This document shows, piece after piece, positions 37,186-46,744 of a stretch of DNA of 64,000 nucleotides. A model generated the notes under the pieces. The model had not been told where the DNA came from, did no database searches, and saw only the letters and a program-made list of their open reading frames with translations. How positions within the stretch are numbered: the stretch's first letter is position 1; each line of letters starts with the position of its first letter. Made by a program: the position numbers and the translations under genes. This stretch comes from an uncultured Nostoc sp. (GTDB taxonomy: Bacteria > Cyanobacteriota > Cyanobacteriia > Cyanobacteriales > Nostocaceae). The stretch is taken from assembly GCF_937863485.1 (NCBI RefSeq), contig NZ_CALMFY010000216.1, positions 1 to 64,000 on the forward strand. The letters run 5' to 3'.

Positions 37186-37965
37186 TTAGGCTGCGATCGC
37201 AGCTAACAAAAATAGGCTGTCTACCAAAATTGTGCTTAAAACTGCGCCACTAAAGGCATACCAGTGTCTTTGATTTCGACCTAAAGGTAAAATCCCGACT
37301 GTTAACAGCACTAAGGCGAGAATTATCGCCCAAGTTTGTCCCCAAGGTGCTTGTACTTGCATTAGGGCATTTTGTAAAATTTGTGGTGCGCCATCTGCAT
37401 CTACTCTCATGATTTGCCGCCAATAGGGCATCAAGTCTGCTAGATAAAAATATACATCTGTTAAAACTGTACCGAGTAAAGAACCTAAATAAAACCAGCT
37501 ACCCACCTTACCCCAATTCTTCGCCAGACACCAGCAAGCAAGCGGTAAGCCTATAGATTCTACTGGCAGATGCCATAAAGGTTCCCAACGTAACCAGCCC
37601 CAGTAAATCGCTCCTGCTAACCAACTCCAGCTAAATCCGAAGAGCAAATCTCCCCAGACATAAGTTGCAGTCCGTGACATTAAGGTAAAACTTAGCCACA
37701 CCCAAAATGCTGTCAGCGCTAAACTTAGACTTGGTAGCGATCGCACTATAGGCGCTTCTACAAATACTGGTACTGTTACCAAAAACACCGCCGCCGCAAA
37801 CACTAACCAAGTTTGTCGGGCAGAAATAGATAAGGGGAGAGAGGGAGAAGAGGAGAGTGTAGATTCCAATTGCCTGATCCCCTTTTGCCCAAGATCAGCC
37901 AAATCCAACTCGGTATCAATAGAAGGGGTAGAAGCAGTGTAGGAGGACAGTGTATTATTTATCAA
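37186..37965 (-). CDS. DUF3120 integral membrane protein
   Basis: 259 residues of the cyanobacterial DUF3120 family, function unknown. After about 45 polar residues there are about six or seven hydrophobic helices, with conserved-looking WGDLLFGFSWSWLAGAIYWG, RWEPLWHLPVESIGLPLACW and GSLLGTVLTDVYFYLADLMP. It probably sits in the plasma or thylakoid membrane. The 45-residue polar leader (Ser/Thr-rich) is probably variable, and a downstream start cannot be excluded. It is divergent from uppP with about 180 bp between. Confidence 0.85.
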   Translation of the reverse strand: MINNTLSSYTASTPSIDTELDLADLGQKGIRQLESTLSSSPSLPLSISARQTWLVFAAAVFLVTVPVFVEAPIVRSLPSLSLALTAFWVWLSFTLMSRTATYVWGDLLFGFSWSWLAGAIYWGWLRWEPLWHLPVESIGLPLACWCLAKNWGKVGSWFYLGSLLGTVLTDVYFYLADLMPYWRQIMRVDADGAPQILQNALMQVQAPWGQTWAIILALVLLTVGILPLGRNQRHWYAFSGAVLSTILVDSLFLLAAIAA

Positions 37966-38148
37966 AGTTTTTAATATTTGTTACTAAACTTTATCTTACT
38001 TAAGATATCACATCTAAAAATCCCCATAGGGGGCATTTTGATTGGATCTAAATTTTATCAAGGTTCGATGTCACCCGGAAAAACTGAGTACAACAACGTA
38101 AAGTTGGATAATTCGTAAAAGTACGCATCCATTTTAGGAGTCTAGTTA

Positions 38149-39066
38149 ATGGTGACAACCTTAGAAGCGGGCGGGATGAATTTACTCTTCTGGCAACTGT
38201 TACAGGTGGGAGGGTCGGCAACTGAAGCGAACTTGATACAGCAACTGTTTGAGGCATTTGTTCTGGGGATTGTACAAGGCATCACAGAATTTCTGCCCAT
38301 TAGCAGTACTGCTCATCTACAAGTGTTCACCAACGCCTTCCACTGGGAAGAATTGGGGTCAAAAGCTTTTCTAGCGACAATTCAATTTGGCAGTGTGATT
38401 GCCGTCTTAATCTATTTTCGATTAATTATTGCTCAAGTTTTAAGTGGAGGCTGGGCGGCTTTTCAAGAAAAAGACTGGCAGCGAGAAGAATGGAGATTAT
38501 TAGTAGGAATAGCAATAGGAACCTTGCCTGCTCTAGTCGGGGGATTTCTGCTGAAGAAGGCACTAAATAATGAAAATTCCGGGATTAACAGCATGACTAC
38601 CATAGCTGTGGCTTCTATTGTGATGGCACTCTTACTAGGTGCATCTGAAAAATTAGGCAGTCGCAAGCGAGATTTTAAAGATATAACCATTCTAGATGGA
38701 CTACTGATCGGATTAGGTCAGATGCTGGCTTTAGTACCGGGTGCGTCTCGTTCCGGCTCAACTTTAACAACTGCCTTATTTCTGGGGCTGGAGAGGCAGA
38801 CAGCAGCAAGATTTTCCTTTCTCTTAGGAATTCCCACCTTGACTATTGCCACCTTATATGAATTTTTTAAAGAAGCACTAGGCAAAATTGACTTACTAGT
38901 GGTAGCAGTAGGGACATTATCAGCGTTTGCATTTTCTTATTTATCGATCGCCTGGTTGTTGCGATATCTTCAAACTAAGAACACATGGATATTTGTCTGG
39001 TATCGTTTGGCATTTGGATCGGTAATCCTCAGTGCGATCGCGGCTGGATTGTTGAAAAATAGTTAA
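38149..39066 (+). CDS. uppP: Undecaprenyl-diphosphatase
   Basis: 305-residue UppP/BacA family membrane enzyme that recycles undecaprenyl diphosphate to the monophosphate, needed for peptidoglycan and for polysaccharide export. Seen: GIVQGITEFLPISSTAHL (near residue 45, catalytic Glu-rich motif) and PGASRSGSTLTTALFLGLER (near residue 196, with the catalytic Arg/Ser loop). About eight helices. The first 35 residues before the first helix form an unusual leader; a start at the internal ATG (MNLLFWQLL) is an alternative. It supports the same lipid carrier used by the rfb cluster. Confidence 0.93.
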   Translation: MVTTLEAGGMNLLFWQLLQVGGSATEANLIQQLFEAFVLGIVQGITEFLPISSTAHLQVFTNAFHWEELGSKAFLATIQFGSVIAVLIYFRLIIAQVLSGGWAAFQEKDWQREEWRLLVGIAIGTLPALVGGFLLKKALNNENSGINSMTTIAVASIVMALLLGASEKLGSRKRDFKDITILDGLLIGLGQMLALVPGASRSGSTLTTALFLGLERQTAARFSFLLGIPTLTIATLYEFFKEALGKIDLLVVAVGTLSAFAFSYLSIAWLLRYLQTKNTWIFVWYRLAFGSVILSAIAAGLLKNS

Positions 39067-39145
39067 TACTCATTGGTCATTTATCATTTGTGATTTCTCC
39101 AAACCAGACGATGAATGCCCAATGATACCACTTGCTCCATGCCCT

Positions 39146-40486
39146 ATGACTACAATTCATCCTGCCCGAATTACCAAAGTTCTTCCAGACTCAATCGCCG
39201 CAGAGATTGGCTTTGAAGCTGGGGATGCGATCATTGCAATCAATGGTACACGTCCCCGCGATTTAATTGATTATCAGTTTTTGTGTGCTGATGAAGTTTT
39301 GGAATTAGAAGTTTTAGATGCTACAGGTAAAACTCATAGCCTGGAAATCGAAAAAGATTACGACCAAGACTTGGGGTTAGAATTTGAAACTGCCCTATTT
39401 GATGGCTTAATTCAGTGCAATAATCGCTGTCCATTTTGCTTTATCGACCAACAGCCACCAGGTAAGCGCACCAGCTTGTACTTGAAAGACGATGATTACC
39501 GTCTGAGCTTTTTGTACGGCTCTTATCTTACCTTAACCAATTTGCCAGAAAGAGAATGGCAGCGGATTGAGCAAATGCGCTTGTCTCCGTTGTATGTTTC
39601 TGTTCATGCGACGGAGGCCCAAGTCAGAATTCGACTGCTAAAAAATCCGCGTGCGGGACAAATCTTGCAACAACTCAAGTGGTTTCAAAAAAGGCGACTA
39701 CAAATTCATGCTCAAGTGGTTGTTTGTCCTGGTATAAATGATGGCAAACATTTGGAACAAACTCTCAAGGATTTAACGTCCTTTCATACTGGTGAAGTGC
39801 CTGCGGTGGCATCGGTGGCAGTTGTGCCAGTTGGGTTGACACGGTTTCGGCCTTCAGAAGACGAACTCACACCCGTAACTAAGGAAAAAGCAAAAGAAGT
39901 GATTTCCCAAGTGCAAAGACTCTCGGAACAATTTCGCCAACAATTCGCCTCCAGCGTTGTTTGGTTAGCCGATGAGTGGTTTTTGATTGCAGGTGAGGAA
40001 TTACCCAGCGAATCTGAATATGAAGAATATCCCCAAATTGATAACGGAGTTGGTTCGATTCAATTATTTCTCAAACAATTTGCCACCGTTGCAGCAGAAT
40101 TACTCCCGCCAAAAGTATATCCTCAAAGAAAATTCACTTGGGTAGTGGGCAACGCCGTAGAAAAAGCATTTCAACCGATTTTGAAACGCTTAAATTTTGT
40201 TGAAGGTTTAGAAGTCAAGATGCGTGCTTTATGTAGTGATTATTGGGGACAAACTATCAGTGTAACCGGATTACTAACTGGTCATGATTTGCTTTTAAAT
40301 TTACAAGGGCAAGATTTAGGTGATGGGATTTTGCTACCGAATGTCATGTTAAAAAATGGTGAATTAGTGTTTTTAGATGATATGACTATTGAGGAATTAG
40401 CTGGACAACTAAATACCAAAATTTTTCCAGTAGCAGGAGTTGAAGATTTAATCAAAACATGTATTTTCAATTCTGTTCAGCTTTAG
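39146..40486 (+). CDS. DUF512 / TIGR03279-type radical SAM protein
   Basis: About 446 residues from the ATG at 39146 (MTTIHPARITKVLPDSIAAE); an ATG at 39122 lies in repeat-like spacer. N-terminal PDZ-like domain (about 1-65, with SIAAEIGFEAGDAIIAINGT), then a Fe-S motif IQCNNRCPFCFIDQQPPGKR (CxxxCxxC, near residue 95) and FLYGSYLTLTNL. Next comes a DUF512 C-terminal domain with PVGLTRFRPSEDELTPVT and WLADEWFLIAGEELP. The family is cyanobacterial and has an unclear oxidoreductase role. Length is normal. Confidence 0.9.
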   Translation: MTTIHPARITKVLPDSIAAEIGFEAGDAIIAINGTRPRDLIDYQFLCADEVLELEVLDATGKTHSLEIEKDYDQDLGLEFETALFDGLIQCNNRCPFCFIDQQPPGKRTSLYLKDDDYRLSFLYGSYLTLTNLPEREWQRIEQMRLSPLYVSVHATEAQVRIRLLKNPRAGQILQQLKWFQKRRLQIHAQVVVCPGINDGKHLEQTLKDLTSFHTGEVPAVASVAVVPVGLTRFRPSEDELTPVTKEKAKEVISQVQRLSEQFRQQFASSVVWLADEWFLIAGEELPSESEYEEYPQIDNGVGSIQLFLKQFATVAAELLPPKVYPQRKFTWVVGNAVEKAFQPILKRLNFVEGLEVKMRALCSDYWGQTISVTGLLTGHDLLLNLQGQDLGDGILLPNVMLKNGELVFLDDMTIEELAGQLNTKIFPVAGVEDLIKTCIFNSVQL

Positions 40487-40583
40487 TTATCAAAGTTCAG
40501 TTGTTTTTCGGAGGTAATTTCTTGTTATGCTAGATGATAAATAAGAAGTAATGCCTAATAACTAATCCATTCAGGAGTCAGTA

Positions 40584-43352
40584 GTGAAGAATCGGGAAAA
40601 GTATCATGAAAAGGCTAATTTACAAATAAAAAAAGCCGGATTCTTCATATTAATTCTTAATTTTTTAATCTTAAATAGTTTTAGTATTTTGCCAGTAAAG
40701 GCGGCGACTGAAGAACCTATATTGAGCGTAGTCCATAGCCAAGAAAATGCAAATCAATGGACAGGGATAACTGACCGCTTACAGGCAATAGGGGTGAAAT
40801 ATTGTGTAATTCCCCTAACTGATGTCAAGAGTGTGGCAGATTGGGGCGATCGCCGGGTATTATTTTTGCCAAATGTTGAGACATTAACACCAACCCAAGC
40901 GATCGCTCTCGAAGAATGGATGAGTAAAGGAGGGCGCTTAATTGCCAGTGGCCCCGTAGGTAGTCTATCAGCGCCGGGAGTGCGGCAGTTATTGCGATCG
41001 CTTTTGGGAGGTTATTGGGGATTCAGCCTCAGTGACACAGAACAGATCAAACCCACAAAAACCAATATCCCTGAATGGGCAAATCAAACTCAACTCTTTG
41101 GCAAAATCCGCGGCGGCGTTGTGATTCCTAATGATATGGGCACTGAATCTGCTGCTGTTTGGAATTCCAAAGATAATCCTGCTGCTGTAGTGACAACTGA
41201 GCGTTCCACCCTTTTGGGCTGGCGCTGGGGAACAGATGCAGCCTCAGCAGCCGACTTAGATAATGCCTGGTTAAAAGCTGCTCTCAATCACTATTTGACA
41301 GCGCTACCACCATCAAATCGCATGAAAAAAATAGCAGGAGGTTCCCAAAACTGTTCTACAACGGTGGCGGCTGCGCCAAGGGCGCAGGGGGGCAGTTCAT
41401 CTCCGTCATCTCCTACTCCTCCTAAAACTGCCACTGCTCCCATCCCTAGAGCGCTGACTACAGTCAAACCCTCAAATTCTGAAGCTATTGATCAGTTGGA
41501 ACAAGCGGTGCGTCTAGATGTTGCACCTAACTCCAATGAGCCGATTGACAACAATGAAGCGATCGCTCTCCAGCAAGAGCTAGAAAATCTAATTGGTCGG
41601 GTGGAAAGCGCTAATTTAGCGGTGTCAGCTGATGCAGCTAATGAAGGTGTTGCAATATCTGACGACAAGCAGTCCTCTAGGCATCTGGATACCTATACCC
41701 CCCAATCTGTCAAGCAGCAGCCGACACAATTGGCGTCAACTAAATTGGGGGGACTAGGCATAAGTAAAGACCAAGCCTTGGTACAGGTAAGGGTAATTGC
41801 CAAAAACTTACCCCAATTGATTGCCCAAAAAAACTACGCTCTAGCTCGTCAGCAGTGGCTGGTAGCGAAGACGATTTTGTGGCAGCAGTTTCCCGTTGAT
41901 CAAAGGCTGGCTCAACCAGAAATCAGAGCAGTTTGGTTAGATCGGGGGACGATTGTCCGTGCTGGTAGCAAGGCGGGACTAGCCCAGATTTTTGATCGCC
42001 TAGCCCAAGCTGGGATTAATACCGTTTTCTTTGAAACTGTTAATGCTGGCTATACCATTTATCCCAGCCAAGTGGCAAAAGAGCAAAACCCATTAATTCG
42101 TGGATGGGACCCACTAGCAGATGCGGTGAAATTAGCCCATGAGCGAGACATGGAATTACACGCTTGGGTTTGGACTTTTGCTGCTGGTAACCAACGGCAC
42201 AATCAGATTATCAACGTTAATCTTGATTATCCAGGGCCAGTACTGGCGGCTCATCCCGATTGGGCAAACTACGATAATCTTGGCAACATGATTCCCGTTG
42301 GTCAGACTAAGCCATTCTTTGACCCAGCCAACCCTGAAGTGCGGCAGTACTTACTCAAGCTGTACGAGGAAATCGTTACTCGCTATGACGTGGATGGTCT
42401 ACAGCTAGACTACATTCGCTACCCCTTTCAAGACCCATCAGTAGGTCGAACCTACGGCTATGGCAAAGCTGCAAGAGCGCAGTTTCAGCAACTTACTGGT
42501 GTAGATCCGATAAATATTTCCCCCAGCCAACCAGACTTGTGGCAAAAATGGACGAGATTTCGCACCGAGCAAGTTGATAGCTTTGTTGCCCAAGTTTCAC
42601 AGCAGTTGCGACAAAAACGACCGAATTTGATTTTGTCGGTTGCAGTATTTCCTCTGCCAGAATTAGAGCGGATTCAAAAAATTCAACAAAACTGGGAAAT
42701 TTGGGCAAGGCGGGGAGATGTAGATTTAATCGTTCCGATGACTTATGCTCTGGATACTTCGCGCTTCCAACGACTAGCCCAACCCTGGATTGCCTCTAAA
42801 CAATTGGGAGCTACATTGTTAGTGCCGGGAATTCGCTTACTTTCTTTGCCGACAATTGGAGCATTCGATCAACTCCAGTTGGTAAGGGACTTGCCAGTTA
42901 GTGGTTATGCACTTTTTGCCGCAGAGAATTTTAACAACGAGCTAGAAAAACTCTTTATTAGCACCCAAGGTAAGGTTCAATCCACAACAAGTGAACCGAT
43001 TCCTCACCGCCAACCTTTTCAAACTGCCGCCATCCGTTACACCGCGCTGCAACGGGAATGGAAATTTGTTTTCCAAAATCACCAACTACAAAGAACTGCT
43101 CAGACAATATCAGATTTTAACAACCAGGCAGAAGTTTTACGCAGTGCTTTAAATCAGCTTGCCGTTTCCCCTTCTGCTAGTAAGTTAATAGTGGCGAGAG
43201 CCTCTCTAACTCGGTTCCAGTCTCAATTTCGGGTATTGATGAGTCAAGAACTTAAGTCAAACTCCTATCAAGTCAAAGTTTGGGAAAATCGGCTTGTAAC
43301 TATAGAAAGGCTATTGCGCTATGGGGAACGGCGGGTGCAGTTGCGTCCTTAG
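40584..43352 (+). CDS. GH10-like (GHL10) exported glycoside hydrolase
   Basis: 922 residues. The N-terminus has a signal peptide or anchor (FFILILNFLILNSFSILPVKA, about 18-38). About residues 45-250 form a Rossmann-like domain (VHSQENANQWTGITDRLQAI and VLFLPNVETLTPTQ), followed by a Pro/Ser-rich linker near 270-290. The catalytic GHL10 TIM barrel (about 445-770) has IRAVWLDRGTI, MELHAWVWTFAAGN, YDVDGLQLDYIRYPF and LIVPMTYALDT. Family members cleave or modify cell-wall glycan; the substrate here is unproven. A C-terminal helical domain completes the protein. Confidence 0.87.
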   Translation: MKNREKYHEKANLQIKKAGFFILILNFLILNSFSILPVKAATEEPILSVVHSQENANQWTGITDRLQAIGVKYCVIPLTDVKSVADWGDRRVLFLPNVETLTPTQAIALEEWMSKGGRLIASGPVGSLSAPGVRQLLRSLLGGYWGFSLSDTEQIKPTKTNIPEWANQTQLFGKIRGGVVIPNDMGTESAAVWNSKDNPAAVVTTERSTLLGWRWGTDAASAADLDNAWLKAALNHYLTALPPSNRMKKIAGGSQNCSTTVAAAPRAQGGSSSPSSPTPPKTATAPIPRALTTVKPSNSEAIDQLEQAVRLDVAPNSNEPIDNNEAIALQQELENLIGRVESANLAVSADAANEGVAISDDKQSSRHLDTYTPQSVKQQPTQLASTKLGGLGISKDQALVQVRVIAKNLPQLIAQKNYALARQQWLVAKTILWQQFPVDQRLAQPEIRAVWLDRGTIVRAGSKAGLAQIFDRLAQAGINTVFFETVNAGYTIYPSQVAKEQNPLIRGWDPLADAVKLAHERDMELHAWVWTFAAGNQRHNQIINVNLDYPGPVLAAHPDWANYDNLGNMIPVGQTKPFFDPANPEVRQYLLKLYEEIVTRYDVDGLQLDYIRYPFQDPSVGRTYGYGKAARAQFQQLTGVDPINISPSQPDLWQKWTRFRTEQVDSFVAQVSQQLRQKRPNLILSVAVFPLPELERIQKIQQNWEIWARRGDVDLIVPMTYALDTSRFQRLAQPWIASKQLGATLLVPGIRLLSLPTIGAFDQLQLVRDLPVSGYALFAAENFNNELEKLFISTQGKVQSTTSEPIPHRQPFQTAAIRYTALQREWKFVFQNHQLQRTAQTISDFNNQAEVLRSALNQLAVSPSASKLIVARASLTRFQSQFRVLMSQELKSNSYQVKVWENRLVTIERLLRYGERRVQLRP

Positions 43353-43367
43353 TGAAGAGGCAAGTTT

Positions 43368-43634
43368 AGGACTTACGCACCCTTTACGATTCTTCGCACT
43401 CTTCTCTAACGAGACGCTACGCATTCGCGTAGTGTTCCGTAAAGCCTGCGGCATAGCAACTCTTAGAGACGCTCTTGCGTTCGCTTAGGGCGCAGCCTCT
43501 GGTAGAGAAGGAAAGGCATCTTCTCTACGAGACGCTACTCGTTGGCAAAAGCCTCTCGCAGAGATGGCGGTAGCCTGCGGCAAGCCACTACATGCCTATG
43601 CTAAATTAAGCTTTTTGGCGATTTTTGCGTAAGT
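43368..43634. repeat. MITE-like / nested dispersed repeat element
   Basis: Begins with AGGACTTACGCA (43368-43379), identical to the element at 369-380, and ends with TGCGTAAGT (43626-43634), its inverse. Inside are GC-rich palindrome-rich pieces (TAGAGACGCTCTTGCGTTCG, GGCAAAAGCCTCTCGCAGAG) related to repeats at 10690-10800, 45678-45716 and 51070-51105. No coding frame. It looks like a terminal-repeat element into which other small repeats have inserted. Confidence 0.7.
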
Positions 43635-43724
43635 TGATTAACTAAGAAAAATCGGACTTTAGAATGGCGACAGTTATTAAGTATCAAGTCTAGAATAGGA
43701 AAATTGTGTATAGTGTCTGCAATC

Positions 43725-45068
43725 ATGAAAGTCTCTGGGCGTTTCTTGCTGCCAGTTTTTTTACTGACCTTTGCAGTAGCCTGTAACCAGACTAGCGCCT
43801 CCTTAGATAATCCCACGCTGCAAGGATCTGTACCTTCTGCCCAACTGACACAGAATTCTACACAGCCAAAAAATCTTGTCCGAACTGAAGCACTTTCACC
43901 CACACCCATCCGGATCAATCTGAAGAATTTACCAGCACCCTTCGCAACAGAAAGTGCCTCCAAGCGACCTGAGGTTGTGCCCATTCCGCAAAATCCGGTG
44001 CTGCGGGTGCCACCAGGCTTTACAGTTAACGTCTTTGCTGAAGGTCTAGATGCCCCACGCTGGCTAGCTTTAACCCCTAGTGGTGATGTTCTAGTGACTG
44101 AAACCGAGCAAAATCGGATTCGTCTGTTGCGTGACAGCAATGGTGACGGCGTAGCCGATGTTCGAGAAACCTTTGCTAGTAGGGACAACGGACTCAATAG
44201 ACCTTTTGGGATGGCTTTTGTAGGTAATTCCTTTTTTCTAGGGAACACAGACGCTGTGGTGCGTTTTCCCTATACTCAAGGTGAAAACAAGATTACAGGT
44301 AAGGGAAAAAAAATCGCCAACTTGCCTGCTAAAGGTTATAACAACCATTGGACGCGCAATGTCGTTGTCTCGCCTGATGGCAAGAAATTATATGTTTCAG
44401 TTGGTTCAGGAACCAATGTGGATGAAGAACCCCTACCACGGGCTTCGATACAGGTGATGAATTTAGATGGTTCCCAGCAGCAGACTTTCGCTTCCGGCTT
44501 GCGTAATCCTGTGGGGTTGGACTTTCACCCGATCACTAAGCAACTTTACGCCACTGTTAACGAACGGGATGGAATCGGTGATGACTTGGTTCCAGACTAT
44601 CTCACACGCGTTCAAAAGGGGAAATTTTACGGCTGGCCCTATGCCTATCTGACGCCAAACAACCTTGATCCTCGTCAAAAAACGGATGGTAAAAGTAAAC
44701 GCCCCGATTTAGCAGGCCGTACCCAAACGCCAGATGTGCTGTTCCAGGCGCACTCAGCAGCATTGGGTTTGCAGTTTTATGATGGTCAGACGTTTCCAAA
44801 AAAATACCGCAACGGTGCTTTTGCTGCTTTTCGTGGTTCTTGGAACCGCGATCGCGGCACCGGTTATAAAATTGTATTTGTTCCCTTCGATGCTAAAGGG
44901 CGATCGCAAGGCTACTATGAAGATTTTCTCACAGGATTTTTGCTAAATCCTTCTGTACCAACCACTTGGGGACGACCTGTAGGTTTACTCGTGTTGCCGG
45001 ATGGCAGTCTACTACTAACAGAAGAAGTCAATAATCGGATTTATAGAATTCAGTATACGGGGAGTTAA
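43725..45068 (+). CDS. PQQ-dependent sugar dehydrogenase family lipoprotein
   Basis: 447 residues from the ATG at 43725 (MKVSGRFLLPVFLL). The signal ends in LLTFAVACNQ, a lipobox with Cys near residue 20, so it is likely lipid-anchored. The body is a six-bladed beta-propeller of the sorbosone/glucose dehydrogenase family: PPGFTVNVFAEGLDAPRWLA, NRPFGMAFVGNSFFLGNTD, GYNNHWTRNVVVSPDGK (catalytic His region), SGLRNPVGLDFHP and FAAFRGSWNRD. Such enzymes need PQQ, but no PQQ-synthesis genes are in the window. The substrate is unknown. Confidence 0.88.
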   Translation: MKVSGRFLLPVFLLTFAVACNQTSASLDNPTLQGSVPSAQLTQNSTQPKNLVRTEALSPTPIRINLKNLPAPFATESASKRPEVVPIPQNPVLRVPPGFTVNVFAEGLDAPRWLALTPSGDVLVTETEQNRIRLLRDSNGDGVADVRETFASRDNGLNRPFGMAFVGNSFFLGNTDAVVRFPYTQGENKITGKGKKIANLPAKGYNNHWTRNVVVSPDGKKLYVSVGSGTNVDEEPLPRASIQVMNLDGSQQQTFASGLRNPVGLDFHPITKQLYATVNERDGIGDDLVPDYLTRVQKGKFYGWPYAYLTPNNLDPRQKTDGKSKRPDLAGRTQTPDVLFQAHSAALGLQFYDGQTFPKKYRNGAFAAFRGSWNRDRGTGYKIVFVPFDAKGRSQGYYEDFLTGFLLNPSVPTTWGRPVGLLVLPDGSLLLTEEVNNRIYRIQYTGS

Positions 45069-45238
45069 ACAATTCAAAATTCACGCATTCAAAAATTCCG
45101 GAGTAAAATCTCTTATCTGGGGGCAACTTAGAACAGTTGTTATCAATAGAGATGCTGTGACCATTTTCTTCGCAGGTTTATTGCCTTTACGCTAGATTAC
45201 TTAAAAATACTCAGAATCATCTGGTTGAGAAATTAATT

Positions 45239-45646
45239 ATGGCTCAGAATGAAAATAATACTCAGTCAAATATCAACGAATTCTCTCCCCATTCAGGTAC
45301 ACGATACTGGGGTGAGGTGGAGGTGATCGAGGAGGGAGAAACCTATAGAATTAGTCGTGTTGAAATCAAGCCCAGGCACGGCATTAAACCACAAATTCAT
45401 TATCACCGCAATGAACATTGGGTTGTAGTCTCCGGTGTAGCCAAGGTGACTTGTGGCGATGCGGAAATATTACTGAATCGAAATGAGTCAACTTATGTCC
45501 CTGCTGCAACACTACATAAAGTAGAAAATCCTGGACATATTCCGCTAGTTATTCTGGAAATTCAAAATGGTGAGTATTTGGGTGAGGATGATACTGAGCG
45601 TCCTTATGACTTAAATTTGGTCAAGTCTGGAGCTGAAGGTCAGTAA
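45239..45646 (+). CDS. Cupin protein, mannose-6-phosphate isomerase type II C-terminal domain
   Basis: 135 residues. It resembles the C-terminal cupin part of bifunctional mannose-6-phosphate isomerase / GDP-mannose pyrophosphorylase. Seen: TRYWGEVEVIEEG, then RISRVEIKPRHGIKPQIHYH with metal His pair, RNEHWVVVSGVAKVT and STYVPAATLHKVENPGHIP. It could supply mannose phosphate interconversion for the GDP-mannose used by gmd, although it lies 38 kb away. A stand-alone role is not proven. Confidence 0.88.
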   Translation: MAQNENNTQSNINEFSPHSGTRYWGEVEVIEEGETYRISRVEIKPRHGIKPQIHYHRNEHWVVVSGVAKVTCGDAEILLNRNESTYVPAATLHKVENPGHIPLVILEIQNGEYLGEDDTERPYDLNLVKSGAEGQ

Positions 45647-45677
45647 GAATTTTAGATTTTAGACTTCGGCTCCTTTC

Positions 45678-45716
45678 GGCAACTCTTGGAGACGCTCTTG
45701 CGTTCGCTCAAGGCAA
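45678..45716. repeat. Small dispersed repeat (GAGACGCTCTTGCG family)
   Basis: Runs from GGCAACTCTTGGAGACGCTC to GGCAA and closely matches 43450-43495 and, in the other orientation, 51075-51100. It sits in the tail of the cupin gene's 3' spacer. It carries an imperfect palindrome around GGAGACGCTC. Confidence 0.75.
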
Positions 45717-45808
45717 GTCGCTCAGTCGAACGATTTTGGATTAAAGAATTGAAATTTAATCCAAAATTGTCAATTCCAAAATCCAAAATTGAATTGCCCA
45801 ATGCCCAA

Positions 45809-46567
45809 TCAAAACCACCCTTCTTGTTCCAGGGTTTCAATCAGCTGCAAGCCACGGGGATCACCCACTCCTAACAGTGAGGCTTTCGCGTCTTCCCGGA
45901 CTCCCAAATCTTGGTCTTCAGCAAAGGCTTGAATTAGGGCATCGATCGCTGTGGCATAAACTACATTAGAAGGGAGTTCGCGGCACAGTTGACCAATTGC
46001 CCAAGCACTGTTACTCCGCACTGCTGCCACGGGGTCTTGGACTAAGGCTTCAATTAATGGTGGCATTGCCCCTATAACTGCTTCATAACCCACTTCTGCC
46101 ATCTGTGCTAAGGCGCTAGCAGCCCACAAACGCACTGCGGAAATGTCAGTTCTTAAGGCGTCTGCTAGGGGCGCTAAAGAACGGCGATCGCGACAGTTTC
46201 CTAAAGCCCAAACAACGCCTTTACGCACATAGCCATTCCAATCATTGTTTAGTTGAGCAATTAACGGACTCACTGCCTCTGAACTAGGATTGCGTCCAAG
46301 TCCATAGGCTGCACTCACGCGCACTAAGGGACAGGTATCAGTTAACAGGCGAATCAGATGGGGGATAGCCCGCGCATCTTCAATATCAGAAAAAGCACGC
46401 GCCGCTAACATTCGTTGCTGGGGCTGGGGATTTGTCAGCAGGGCTAGTAACACTTCTGGATCAGGCTTCGCCACAACTGATTCGGTAGTTAGCGGCTCTA
46501 TTTTATCTAAGGGGCTGTCTAGTTCCTGCTCAATATCAAGTAGGCTTAGATCGTCTTCGTCATACAT
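45809..46567 (-). CDS. HEAT-repeat protein
   Basis: About 252 residues from the ATG at 46567 (MYDEDDLSLLDIEQELD); an earlier ATG at 46600 would include a hairpin-forming leader. It consists of HEAT/armadillo-like helical pairs, for instance ARAFSDIEDARAIPHLIRLL, VRVSAAYGLGRNPSSEAV, YVRKGVVWALGNCRDRRSLA and VRSNSAWAIGQLCRELP. Proteins of this kind in cyanobacteria include phycobilin lyase relatives (CpcE, NblB) and scaffold proteins; which one is uncertain. No catalytic residues are visible. It is convergent with the cupin gene. Confidence 0.85.
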   Translation of the reverse strand: MYDEDDLSLLDIEQELDSPLDKIEPLTTESVVAKPDPEVLLALLTNPQPQQRMLAARAFSDIEDARAIPHLIRLLTDTCPLVRVSAAYGLGRNPSSEAVSPLIAQLNNDWNGYVRKGVVWALGNCRDRRSLAPLADALRTDISAVRLWAASALAQMAEVGYEAVIGAMPPLIEALVQDPVAAVRSNSAWAIGQLCRELPSNVVYATAIDALIQAFAEDQDLGVREDAKASLLGVGDPRGLQLIETLEQEGWF

Positions 46568-46744
46568 AATTTCATTTGAATCCCTTTTTGGGATTAACAC
46601 ATAATGCGATGTGCCAATAAGTTAAAGCCTTATATATATTATTAGTTGCGTTATTATCCACTTTCCATTCTCCCTCGTTGAGCTTTATCCAAACGAGAAC
46701 CGTTATAACTCAGACGCTAAAGGATGTGATTGCTATCCTCTAGT

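Noticed and set aside
38041-38090. A TTCGATGTC stretch as part of a tRNA T-arm
   Set aside because: No flanking acceptor stem or anticodon arm could be paired around it. No other tRNA-like sequence was found.
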